This document shows, one piece after another, positions 22,405-32,300 of a DNA stretch of 64,000 nucleotides. The position numbers were made by a program, and so were the translations under genes. Below the pieces are notes generated by a model. That model made no database searches and was not told the DNA's origin. It saw only the letters and a program-made list of their open reading frames with translations. The stretch lies in contig OX438747.1 in the NCBI GenBank assembly GCA_949316235.1, positions 33,991,601 to 34,055,600 of the forward strand, in the 5' to 3' direction. The stretch is from Oegoconia quadripuncta (Eukaryota > Arthropoda > Insecta > Lepidoptera > Autostichidae). Positions within the stretch are counted from its first letter, which is position 1, and each line of letters opens with the position of its first letter.

Positions 22405-22740
22405 TAAGCTTTAATAAGGTTCCAGTAGACATTCAAAATTTGCCTTTAAATAAATTTAAAGCAATCATAAAACAGAAATTATAGCAAAAGGCTATTTTGA
22501 AATCACTGACTCTTTGAATGATAAGCAAGCATGGACATAGCTGTCTTATTATTCATATAATTATGAAATCACAAATTGTAACCCATAATCTTTAAAAGAG
22601 CAACCCTAGAGTTTCTTGCTGGTTCTTCTCTGGGGAGTCAGCTTTGTGAATGAGCAGTAAATTTAAATGTAATATTAATAGTGACGTTTTCAAGTAATAA
22701 TTTTATCCTATGAAATAAAATATTTTGATTTGATTTGATT
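22405..22740 (+). repeat. CR1/Jockey-type LINE 3' end, TTGAT-repeat tail
   Basis: Plus-strand tail of the family at 59285-60190: NKFKAIIKQKL-type frame, GGACATAGCTGTCTTATTATTC, GAGTTTCTTGCTGGTTCTTC and a terminal TTTGATTTGATT repeat. Nested in element B. Confidence 0.75.
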
Positions 22741-22825
22741 TTCATGAGTATGTAAACCAACATTATACTCATTAAATTTATGCTTTGTTATTGTTTATTT
22801 ATTTATTTATTTATTTACTTTTTGG

Positions 22826-22867
22826 AAGATTTACAGACTTATATGGTTATATAAGTCTGTAAATCTT
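22826..22867. repeat. Perfect 19-bp inverted repeat with 4-base loop
   Basis: AAGATTTACAGACTTATAT, loop GGTT, then the exact complement. It follows an ATTT microsatellite at 22797-22818. It may be the remains of a small palindromic MITE. Confidence 0.8.
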
Positions 22868-23235
22868 AATAGAACAAAAACCTATCAGTAAAAACAATGC
22901 TTACAAAAAATCTCCGCCGATATAAATTGTTATGAATATTAATATTATGCACATTAAGATTATGCGTTCGCATTTTATAGAAATTAAGATTATGCGGTTT
23001 TAAAATTATGCGGATTATGTTATGCGAGTTAAAAATAGGAGTATTTAATGTATGGGTTTTAATATAGACCCGTGTAGCGCTTTAAACAACGTCGTATGCC
23101 AGTCATTGCTGTACAGAATTCAGCTGTGACATGTGTAACGCTGCGCAATTGCGCCAACTCGGTTCACTGCCCTGTTGTGTTCAATCACTTCTTCAAATTG
23201 TGTTGGCGCACAGTCGCGAACTCGCGACAGATAAT

Positions 23236-23760
23236 ATTATTATTATTAAATTCTTTATTGCACACAAAAATAAAATACAAAGAACATTTAACAAGATGAA
23301 GTGTACAAAGGCGGTCTTATCGCTGATAGCGATTTCTTCCAGACAACCTCAGTTAAAGAAGCTTTTTTAATAAGTAGTTGGATAGTGCAAAGTAAAAGCT
23401 GAATAACTTAAATATCAGTAGTAAATAGACGATACATAGAAAATACATAAGTATAGTGGAATACATACAAAGATAAACACTTACTAAAATAAACAAACCA
23501 TATAAATAAGTACAATAATAAAATACACATAAATATATATAACAGTATATACAATTCATTAGAGAGATAAATAATATTCCTTTAGACGCAGTTTAAACAC
23601 TGCAAGCGATTCTGCGTGGCGAATATTTAGTGGTAGTGCATTCCACAACTGCGCAGCCTTAATGCCAAAGATAATATTTCTCCTGCTCATACGCTTGGAC
23701 GAAATATACAACTATCCCACTTTACGTCGCGGGCAGCAAACGACGTCATGCTACGGGGCG
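23236..23760 (-). repeat. LINE 3' fragment (same family as 62780-63440)
   Basis: Starts TTCTTTATTGCACAC, then GGCGGTCTTATCGCTGATAGC; further on GTGGTAGTGCATTCCACAACTGCGCAGCC resembles the minus-strand code for the end of a reverse-transcriptase ORF. Confidence 0.5.
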
Positions 23761-23850
23761 GGCAACGGTACACCAGTCCCTCAAAAAGGAATCGGGCTTG
23801 GCTCTGTGATAGGGTACCTAACAACCATTCAAGACTGTAAGTCTATATTT

Positions 23851-23907
23851 TACGAAAAATTACGAAAAATTACGAAAAATTACGAAAAATTACGAAAAAT
23901 TACGAAT
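23851..23907. repeat. Tandem repeat, TACGAAAAAT units
   Basis: Five perfect 10-base units and a partial sixth, directly before the Harbinger-like MITE. Confidence 0.9.
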
Positions 23908-23932
23908 TTAGATTAGATTGTCTAAGGCCCGT

Positions 23933-24263
23933 ATTATAAACCTTTCTCAAGATTGCGAACAGTCGCCTGATCGGTCTCAAGTAAACGTGTTGATTAATAA
24001 ACCTAACTTGAGACCTGAAACGCACGTGAATACTCAAACAGTAACTCACTTGAGAGGTGCGCCGAGTTTTACGTATTAATAAACGAAAATCAAGACTCAT
24101 TCATTCACCGCTGAGGTGAATACTTGAGAAGTGATCTCAGCTGAGTAGACCTCAAGATTGGTTTATAAATTAGCACGGGGCTTGAGATAGCGTCAACTGC
24201 TTAAGACGCATCTCGGGTGATAACAGCCTCAAGACTTGTGTTGGTTTATTAATACGGGTCTTA
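23933..24263. mobile_element. Harbinger-like MITE, copy 1 (family H)
   Basis: Starts GGCCCGTATTATAAACC and ends GGTTTATTAATACGGGTC, flanked by TAA and TTA. Inside, TTAATAAAC, CTCAAGA and GACCTCAAGATTGG words recur. Copies of the family: 42280-42431, 44499-45270 and 56394-56717. A three-base TWA target fits PIF/Harbinger. Confidence 0.72.
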
Positions 24264-24309
24264 GTCATAATTTTATATTTTACACGATGGCGGTATAACC
24301 GCAAATATT

Positions 24310-24600
24310 TATAATGTGTGAGTCAAAAAATGCTTTATTTTGTAGGTACACCTGAAAACGTTTATTTTACATTTTTTATAAGTTACTCCTTGTTTAAAAT
24401 GCAATTTTCCCATGAGAACAAGCAAGAAACTCTAGGGGTTGCTCTTTTAAAAACAGGTTTTTGTATTTCATTATATTTTGTGAAATAGCCTGGAATGCGA
24501 ACGAGCTGGTAATGTCCAGGGATGTTTATCATCTAAATAGTCTGTTATTTTATAATACTTGTTACAGTTAAGAATTGTAGCAATAAAATATCATGGCCGA
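24310..24600 (-). repeat. CR1/Jockey-type LINE 3' end
   Basis: Minus-strand tail with TGCTTTATTTTGTAGGTACACC and GAGAACAAGCAAGAAACTC, as at 28035-28205 and 61390-61600. Confidence 0.65.
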
Positions 24601-24683
24601 AAGGCGTGAGTCCAAGCCACGCACTCTTTAACAAAAGGCCTTATAATTAAGAAAAAATAATATATTTCACTTTGGTCGTAGAG

Positions 24684-25013
24684 TCTTAACGGTGATACAA
24701 GAGCTTTTAAAACATAATAGCCTGTGTCAAATTATTTTTGAATTTGTAAATAATACATTTGTAAAAGTGTAATAGGTTACATAAGTTGTGTACATTTGTT
24801 AGGTTTGTAGTTTTATTCCAATTTTTGTAATTAGCTTAGTTTAGATTTTTTTTTTTAACCTGTTTCTTTTTTTTTTTTTGTTATTTGTTTTTTGTTATAT
24901 CTTAGTTTTCTTCCCATTTTTGTAATAGGATTTAGTTGTTGTCAATGGTTTAGGCTGATGGCATTTACCAAAGCCTTAAATAATTAAAAAAAAAAAAAAA
25001 TCTTAACGGTGAT
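24684..25013 (+). mobile_element. Tail-only copy of the RNase H LINE, with 13-bp target duplication
   Basis: The insertion at 24697-25000 ends in A and is flanked by TCTTAACGGTGAT at 24684-24696 and 25001-25013. Only the 3' UTR is present; it matches 16905-17224. Confidence 0.9.
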
Positions 25014-25264
25014 TAGGTTAAGCATAACCGTCGTTATAGAATTACATTTAAAATAGGTAATTAGTTTATCGGTGTTAATTGTTGTCAATTTTAAGTGTTT
25101 TCTGTAAGAAGTGGTCGATCAGCTGGAGAGAGCCCCCTGCAGGGTCGAAATCGATGAATTTTGGTTTTGGTAAGAAAGTAACTGAAGTGTTCTGAGGTAA
25201 TGCTAGACGATCTAAAGGCACGGAATGAGCCTCCAGCCAGTTAGTCGCCATTTAATTCGCCAGC

Positions 25265-25860
25265 AAAGTCAAAGTCAAAAAATATTTATTTCGCAGGATA
25301 AAGATTATCACTTGAAAACGTCACATTTTTTATCTTAATATTAAAATTATTGACATTATTGCTCATTCGCAAAGCAGATTCCCCAGAGAAGAACGAGCAA
25401 GAAACTCAAGGGTTGCTCTCTTAAATAAGTTTGGGTTACAATTATATTATATTGTATAATTAGACTGAATACCGCCGAGCGGTCTATGTCCATGCTTGCT
25501 TATCATCCAGATAGTCAGAAATTTTATAATAGCCTTTGGTAAATAATGTCTGTTTTATGATGGTTTTGAATTTATTTAAAGGTAAATTTTGAATGTCCAC
25601 TGGAACCTTATTATAAAAGCGTATACATTGCCCCTTAAATGACTTAGTGATTTTGTGTAAACGGCTGGCATGAACAGCAAGTTTATTTTTATATCTGGTA
25701 TTAACATTACGTATATCACTATTTTTCTTAAACGATTCTATATTTTTTCTTACATACATTAAGTTTTCGTAAATATATTGCGATGCTAATGTTAATATAT
25801 TAATTTCTTTAAATTTATTCCTAAGAGACACTCTGGGGCCCAGTTTGTAAATCGCATTCC
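25265..25860 (-). repeat. CR1/Jockey-type LINE 3' fragment
   Basis: Starts with an AAAGTCAAAGTCAAAAA tail, then the conserved 3' UTR with AGAGAAGAACGAGCAAGAAA and the end of ORF2. Confidence 0.8.
25484..25831 (-). pseudogene. LINE ORF2 C-terminal fragment
   Basis: 115 codons open. VSLRNKFKEINILTLASQYI, then NTRYKNKLAVHASRLHKI and the conserved end FYNKVPVDIQNLPLNKFK. This follows the RT domain in CR1-type ORF2 and shares the layout of the end of the LINE at 39480-39696. It has no RT core and is 5'-truncated. Confidence 0.75.
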
Positions 25861-26084
25861 AATCCGTAATGAATTGTAGCTACAGCTTTTATTATTATGT
25901 AAATAACAATTGTTTTAGTTAAGATATTCCTGATTTTACTTCAGTTCAAACTTTTCCTGTGTAAATCACTTATATAGTTTTTTGGGAAGCATACAGTTAA
26001 TATTTATAATAATAATGATTGAAGAGGTTCATTTATATTTAATTCACAATTATATCGCTGTTAATTTATCGATATGTTTATATA

Positions 26085-26590
26085 GGGTCTAACAAAATAA
26101 ACTCGACAAACTTTGGCAATTGCACGTACATGACAATAAAATAATTATATTCATTAAAAAAACTAGCCTTAATAATTTTGTTTCCGAGTAAATTAACAGA
26201 CTTACTTCATTTCGATTGTACCTTATTTTATCAATGAGAAAAAAAGGCAACGTTCATATGGAAGATGTCAAAGGGGGTGGCGGGGCGGCGGGCGCAACCA
26301 ATCACAGCGCGTCGCGGCGGCGCCGGGGCAAGCGCCTGCGGCGAGCGGCGAGTGGTCGCCTTTCGGCGTCTTCAAAGATACCGCGGCACGTGAGCGTGTG
26401 TTGTGTTGTGGCAAAGTACTTAGAGCGCGCGGCCATTAAGGTCCAACTCACAAAATTTACATTTCTAAATTTTATTTTTGAATAAAATTATGTTAACTTT
26501 AATGTTTTATTTTTTTCGTAATAACGTAAACACCTATACATACCTACATTCTGCAACGTTTGTAGGGTTAATTTTGTTATACCTTATAGG
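26085..26590. mobile_element. TIR element (family M1), copy 1
   Basis: Imperfect inverted ends: TAGGGTCTAACAAAATAAAC at about 26083 and TTAATTTTGTTATACC near 26585. GC-rich centre at 26270-26440. A second copy at 45325-46262 is 80-90 per cent alike by eye and carries a hAT MITE. The 89-codon frame at 26216-26485 arises from the GC-rich centre and is not a gene. Confidence 0.65.
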
Positions 26591-26759
26591 AATAACGATA
26601 CAATAAGTTATTCAATTGTATACATTGCTAAATGTCATCAAACTCTATAAATAGCCGTGTCTGGCATATGTTCGGTCATTTTGTTTGCTACTGTTAAACC
26701 GAGAGGATTAAAAGAAGTGTTCGGTCTATGTTGTTTCTGTTCCTGGCCCGCTGTCCGTT

Positions 26760-27030
26760 TACTTAAGCTTTCTTAACAAGTTTCTGTTTTATAGTATCTT
26801 TAAATTTATTGAAAGGAAGATTTTGTATATCAACAGGAACCTTATTGAAAAAGCGTATTAATAACCCTTTGAAAGAATTACTGACTTTACAGTGGCGACT
26901 TATTGTGACCTGCAAGTTTATCTTTATTTCTTGTATTGACAACCATTTGTATTGATAACCATGTTTCATAAAATTTTTCTTAAATGATGCAATATTTTTT
27001 TTACATATATTAAATTTTCAAGAATGTACC
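26760..27030 (-). repeat. CR1/Jockey-type LINE fragment
   Basis: Minus-strand frame with SNSFKGLLIRFFNKVPVDIQ, as at 1-303 and 61660-61900, lacking the 3' UTR. Confidence 0.7.
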
Positions 27031-27122
27031 GTGTTTATTACGTTATTTATTACGTTCGATAGATAAACTAGAAACAATGTTGTATATTCCAAGGATATGT
27101 AATATAACATTTTAAAGTTATT

Positions 27123-27585
27123 GGTGTCGATTCGGATGTAAACCAACTAAACTAAACTATTTTTTAAAATTTTCATCCACATCGCCTGGATCAAAGACTA
27201 CAATGTATATTGGCCTGGATGAGTGGAAGTCTACCAAGTACGTTTCTCAAGAAACTTCTTACCACGTATGACCACCCTGTGGAACGTACTTCCTGCAGCG
27301 GTATTCCCGAACGAATACGACATTGGAACCTTCAAGAAACGAGCCTACACCTTCCTCAAAGGCCGGCAACGTATCTGTGACCCTTTTGGCGTTGCTGGTG
27401 TCCATGGGCGGCGGTGATTGCTTTCCATCAGGTGACCCGCATACTCGTTTAAAAAAAAAAAACTAAAACCAGTGTTGGAATAGTGCCGTCGCATCGTACT
27501 GTTCCAGGGAGAAAGAAACAGTGCTGCCTTCTTTAAAACTGGTTTTAGTTTAGTTTAGTTGGTGTGCATCCGTATCGACACCATT
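27123..27585. mobile_element. TIR-bounded element carrying a LINE tail
   Basis: GGTGTCGATTCGGATGTAAA at the left is complementary, with few changes, to the right end TGCATCCGTATCGACACC, about 35 bp of inverted repeat. The plus-strand LINE tail at 27200-27460 lies inside, so the LINE inserted into it or was mobilised with it. Related single end: 1051-1134. Confidence 0.6.
27200..27460 (+). repeat. LINE 3' end, family L2 (RFSRNFLPR type)
   Basis: The frame reads [20 protein letters not shown], then [20 protein letters not shown], a typical C-terminus of a LINE ORF2. Ends in an A run. Other copies: 42480-42840, 48297-48720 and 55885-56025. Confidence 0.75.
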
Positions 27586-27714
27586 GTTTGATTACATATC
27601 TACCAATTGTAGCAGACCAAAGATTAATATCCTTACGCTAAAGTCGACCTATACGAATACAGCTGTTTTTACATTGTCAAAATCAAAATATGCTTTATTT
27701 TGTAGGTACACAGG

Positions 27715-28034
27715 GTTTTTTTTTTTTTTATTAAAAACTGGTTTCGCGTTTGACTACAATCTCACCTGATGGAAAGCGACGATGTAGCCGAAGATGTATC
27801 ACGCGCACCCAGTAAATGCCTATTCACTCTAGACTTGAAGATCCCAAGGTTGTAAGTGTCAGGAAAAACCGACGCGGGCAGTGAGTTCCATACCTTAGCA
27901 GTCCGCATTATAAATGATGAAGCAAAGCGCTTAGTGCGGATGTTCGGTATGTTGACAACATATGGATGGAAACCCCCCCCCCCCCCGCTCCTGGTTGTCC
28001 GAAGATGGAAAGGGGACGGTGGAATAAGGGTACA
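27715..28034 (-). repeat. LINE 3' end, family L3
   Basis: Begins with a T run, then TTTCGCGTTTGACTACAATC and TCACCTGATGGAAAGCGACG; the middle codes on the minus strand for a LINE ORF2 tail. Related: 48835-48890 and 55548-55725. A run of 15 C at 27976-27990 lies inside. Confidence 0.6.
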
Positions 28035-28205
28035 CTTAAAATAGTCATATTTTACATTTTTTAAGCTACTGCTTGTTCAAAAGCCACTTCTCTTGAGAAG
28101 AACAAGCAAGAAACTCGAGAGGTCGCTCTTTTTTAAACAAAAGTTTTTAAATGTTACAAAATTATTAATTACTATTTTATATTATAATATTTCATTATTA
28201 ATTGT
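28035..28205 (-). repeat. CR1/Jockey-type LINE 3' UTR
   Basis: Matches 61425-61600 (GAGAAGAACAAGCAAGAAAC, AGAGGTCGCTCTT). It follows directly on the L3 tail. Confidence 0.65.
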
Positions 28206-28209
28206 GATA

Positions 28210-28450
28210 TTTGCATTCTAGCTTTCCGCCAGCGGCTTTTGCGTCAGAATAACTTTATCGGGGATATGTTTAGTTTGTTTATCCCTCGGGAATTACTCAC
28301 TTTATCGGGATAAGAATTATTCTAAGTCTTAATCCAGGGTATATTCTACCTATATGCCAAATTTTATCCAAAACCCTTTATCCTTTTCACAGTGATTGAG
28401 CAACAAGCAAACATCCAAATACTCGCATTTTATAATATTAGTTAGATTTT
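28210..28450 (+). repeat. Interspersed repeat tail shared with 63455-63620
   Basis: ACTTTATCGGGATAAGAA, then GTGATTGAGCAACAAGCAAAC and TTTTATAATATTAGTTAGA. This phrase is common at lepidopteran repeat ends, possibly RTE-type; class not settled. Confidence 0.5.
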
Positions 28451-28489
28451 CAAATAATATCTGATAAGATAAATAATCGCGCCCTCCCA

Positions 28490-28740
28490 TTCAGCCTGCA
28501 CCTCCAGAAGTGCAGAAATCCTCCAGAGGCCTCATACACGGCCCTGGGACAGGGTTAAGAATTTCTCCCATTTGGGGTACAGACAAAGTACTCTGTGGTA
28601 CAGACCATGGGGCCGTGTACCGGACGCACGTCAGCTCTTTAAAGAGCTGGCATCACGTCTGGCAGAAGTATCGGGTGACCAAAGGGCTTTCAGCTACCTC
28701 GGCCAGCGCTTAAGTCTGGTTAACTAGATGGCGCTTTCAC
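28490..28740 (+). pseudogene. Fragment of a LINE-encoded conserved region
   Basis: In one plus frame the end reads ELASRLAEVSGDQRAFSYLG, similar to LFRELSERLVDASHDRSVGQ on the minus strand at 52550-52786. Both look like one helical motif from lepidopteran retrotransposon proteins. Short and broken. Confidence 0.4.
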
Positions 28741-28797
28741 ACGTCCACACACTACAGGCTGCGCCAAAAGAATGGATATAGGTAAATAAATATAAAT

Positions 28798-28945
28798 ATT
28801 TCGGACACTTACACCAATCATCCAGGCGCAAACTAAGCAAAGCTTTTACTATGGATACTAGATAACGGATAAATATTACATTAATATTTATATAAACTGC
28901 CATGACTGGTGAATAAAATATTCGTATATACATCACACAAAACTT
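28798..28945 (-). repeat. SINE family S2, 3' part
   Basis: ATTTCGGACACTTACACCAATC and ACTAAGCAAAGCTT match the minus-strand S2 copy at 58015-58238; the tRNA-like head is missing. Confidence 0.65.
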
Positions 28946-29329
28946 TTACCCATATTATCACAGTAATAGTTACTTAGTAGAAATAGGAACCTTTATTATG
29001 AACGCAAATATCTATAGATAAAAGAAGAAATACAATAATAACTAAAAATATGCACAAAGCTGTCACGTGTTGCAAGGATTGCTGCGCACACAAATGGGTA
29101 GCACTCGGCTCATTGCTGCGACAGTATCATATCGCAGCGCTGGTTTTATTGAGGCTAAACGAGAGTTCATGCTCTTGCATTTTTATTGCAATCAATAAAT
29201 GGATCTAATTAGGAAACTTTAATTGAGTTGGTTACGTAATACCTACGTTTCGTAATAATGACTTCATTAAGCGTTGTCGTTGAATTTTTCCGCTTTTGGA
29301 AAAGATTTAGGACTGAATTAGGTCCTAAG

Positions 29330-29390
29330 ATGTACTTTATATGTTTATCTATAATTATACTCCATTTTGCCATGGTCTCTGCAGAGAAGG
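29330..29390 (+). CDS. Kazal-like gene, exon 1 (signal peptide)
   Basis: ATG at 29330, hydrophobic stretch, then AGAAGG before GTAAGT, phase 1. An in-frame ATG 72 bases upstream (29258) would add 24 polar residues before the hydrophobic core, so I prefer the later start. Confidence 0.62.
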
Positions 29391-32300
29391 GTAAGTTTGA
29401 TCATAGGTATCTGTCGCATGATAACCGAAACGCTTCTCCCTAAATATTAATGTAATAAAAATACGTAATTCTGCGGTGTAACTTCCTATAATCTTAAAGT
29501 TCCTGATTTTCTGTAGAAGGATAGAGTACCTATCTATCAGTAATAGTATAACATGTTTTCTAACCATACTGTAGCTTGCTTTAGGTATATAAAAAAAATA
29601 ATAATAATAATAATATAGTTATAAAACCTACAATATTAAGAAAAACATGAAATAAATCTGTACTTTCCGTAAAAATACCAATTATATCGTGGATATAGGG
29701 ATACCTACGTATTGCAACATGTAACATTTTTCTGATTTTTTGTATTATAGCTGTAGTAGTGTTCATTCCATAGATTAATGATTGGTCTCCGCGCCGCTAC
29801 GACTAGATACCGTCGGCGTACTCGAAAAATGCGGCAACAAATACTACGCCGTATTCGGCGTACCCGCGCCAGTCACGCCACAAGTTCAAATTTCAAATTT
29901 TCAAATTTTGGTTTAAGACTGAAGCAAAATGCCTGTTTGCGTAGTCAAACTATGTAATAACAATACTACAAAAAACAAGAAAGATACTGGCATCACATAC
30001 CATCAGTAAGTACTGTATAAATCTACACACTACAATATTGAGTTGCCGCATTCAGGAACCTGTTTTTTCTTCATAGTGCGGTATCTAGTCGTAGCGGCGC
30101 GGAGACCAATCATTAATCTAAGGTTCATTCATTATATCCATAGATAATATCGCACCTTTAATAAAAAAAAGAAATAACTCAAAATTTAACTTTTGTGGGA
30201 AAGCGCAATCAAAGTTTTGACACCTCGGCACAGTACACTCAATAATTATTTTCTATAAATACAAAAAGGTCAGGCCAATTAGAAAGTTTGGATGGAATAG
30301 TATGATTAATAAGCTATTAGATTGATGCAAAAAAAATTGTCATTTGTGATTAGAAGATATTTAAATTGGTTATTTTTAAAAAAGTTCGTACTTATTTCAC
30401 TTTATGTTTAAATATTAATTTATATAACTAAAGTCCACATGGCGTTACTATAAATATAGCAGTATTATTGTAAAATAATTATCAAGTTAATAAAATTTTG
30501 AGATTTATTACTGTCTCAATCTAAGAGATATAAATATTCAGTGGATCATTTGTAATTGTGTCAATATCCATAATAATACGACGATAAATACTTTTCTTTT
30601 TGATAATAAAACATCGTATTTATTTAAACCTTGTTTATTTTGGGCCTTCTCTATCTTGAAATATTTTAATATGAAGATAATCGTAATTATAACAAATTTC
30701 GAATGATATAAACTTAACTTAATCTACTTCGATCAGTCGGTATTTCAGTCTTTTCAATTCGAGACATAACCCAATAAAGTGAAAAATCGGCGCCAAAACA
30801 CAGGATGTAAACTTAAACGCATTAAATGCTGTAAGGGATGTTTCAAAGCATCAAACTGAACAACTTTCACAGACAAGCTAACACCGAAACCTCAAAAAAA
30901 ATTGGTCTCATACAACATCGGTCATCGTATTGTGATCGATATGTTACGGGGAAAGCCTTTTTTTTGTGAATTCAATGTTGGCTCCGTAGTTATAGTTGTT
31001 TAGTATGATGGTCAGAAGCCCCTCTAAATATGAACCCAAAGTATTTAAGTTTACACTCTGCAAAGCGATATTCAAATCAACTTACACCCGAATACTCAAT
31101 CGTTTCTTAATTTTTACTTTCCGTAAATTTAAGAAGCGATTGAGTATTTGGGATGGATTACTTACCTAAATATAAAAAATTAACAATAAATAATCATCCT
31201 TGGCTCATAAAGAAAGAATGCAAGAAAAACATTTATTCAGCTTACAATGGGCATGTACATGAAAATTTTTTGAGAAATTAAAACTAAAACATAATAATGC
31301 AAGCTGACATAGCACAACATAAAAACTTTGTTAAAGCTTAATAAAATAAACTTAAAGAAAATCGCAACTAAAAATAATGTGTTCAGACTTCACAATAATT
31401 CTTATTAATTTCGCCCAAAATCAACTGTTATAAACTAAATTAAATGTTAATTAATAACAAAAGTACAATTTAAATTATAGAATTATAAAAATCGGCGTAA
31501 TAAGAAGGAATCAATGCTTTTGAGAGAAGCTCCTTCAAATCCTTTTTCTTATTTACACTCAATTCTTGTTTTTCTGTATATGCTGCCTTAAGTGTTATTT
31601 CGTTTGTGGGCTTCATCTTCTTTCTTTTGTTTCTTACGTCTACTTCTTTGTAACTCTCTTCCTTGTATGATGCTTTATAAAAAAAGCTTGTAGCTTTCTC
31701 TTTCGTCATTTTTAAAACTTTTATTTCATTCTAATTAACGTTTTGTCCGTCTGTATTTGTCGTGAAATTATATCCCCATTCCTCTTGTAATATTTTTAAA
31801 TCATAAAATGATTCAAAAGTCAACTCGTGTACGGATAAAGCTGGTTTACTTCTTTTAGCATTCTTAATTAAAGCCATATATTGGTCAGGAGTGTATATTG
31901 GGCCCGATTTTAAGTTTCTTTTAACTTCTTTCTCAATGAGACTGTGTACACTATCGGCTTCATTTTGCGTATGGCCCCTGATTAAAAATTTGTGTGTGAT
32001 GCTATTTATGTTTAAAGTTTGCAAAGCGAATAAATATAGGGAGGTTATATATTTATTTTTATTTTGCCCGCAACAATTATCGGAATAGAAGATAACTTCC
32101 TTAACATCATCATCTTGTATGCTTAAAGCTTTCAGATAATATTCCCATAAGCATGAGCCGATTTCTACGGCACCACGTTTTGCATCACATTCTGACCAAA
32201 AATAGCAATGCACGTTTTCGTACGCCACTTTTGATTCTTTTTGTGTTAATTCTGTTATAGTTAAATTGTAGCAATTCAGTTTGGATTTATAGTAAAATGA

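Larger units (their letters stand above)
21951..23080. mobile_element. Word-repeat element B with 9-bp target duplication
   Basis: The element at 21960-23071 is flanked by GTGTAGCGC on both sides (21951-21959 and 23072-23080). Its ends are GGGT...ACCC. The left part repeats GCATAAT and CCGCATAA; the right part repeats the complements ATTATGC and TTATGCGG. It carries GAGCGAGCGAAGCGAGCG at about 22202-22225, also found in the element at 49629-50546. A LINE tail has inserted in its middle. It lies about 50 bases after the stop codon of the nuclease gene. Confidence 0.72.

Noticed and set aside
23851..23907. CRISPR-like array
   Set aside because: Ten-base direct tandem units without spacers; a simple satellite in a eukaryotic genome.
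26216..26485. Arginine/alanine-rich 89-codon frame as a protein
   Set aside because: It comes from the GC-rich centre of a TIR element, and the second copy at 45448-45736 is frame-shifted relative to it.
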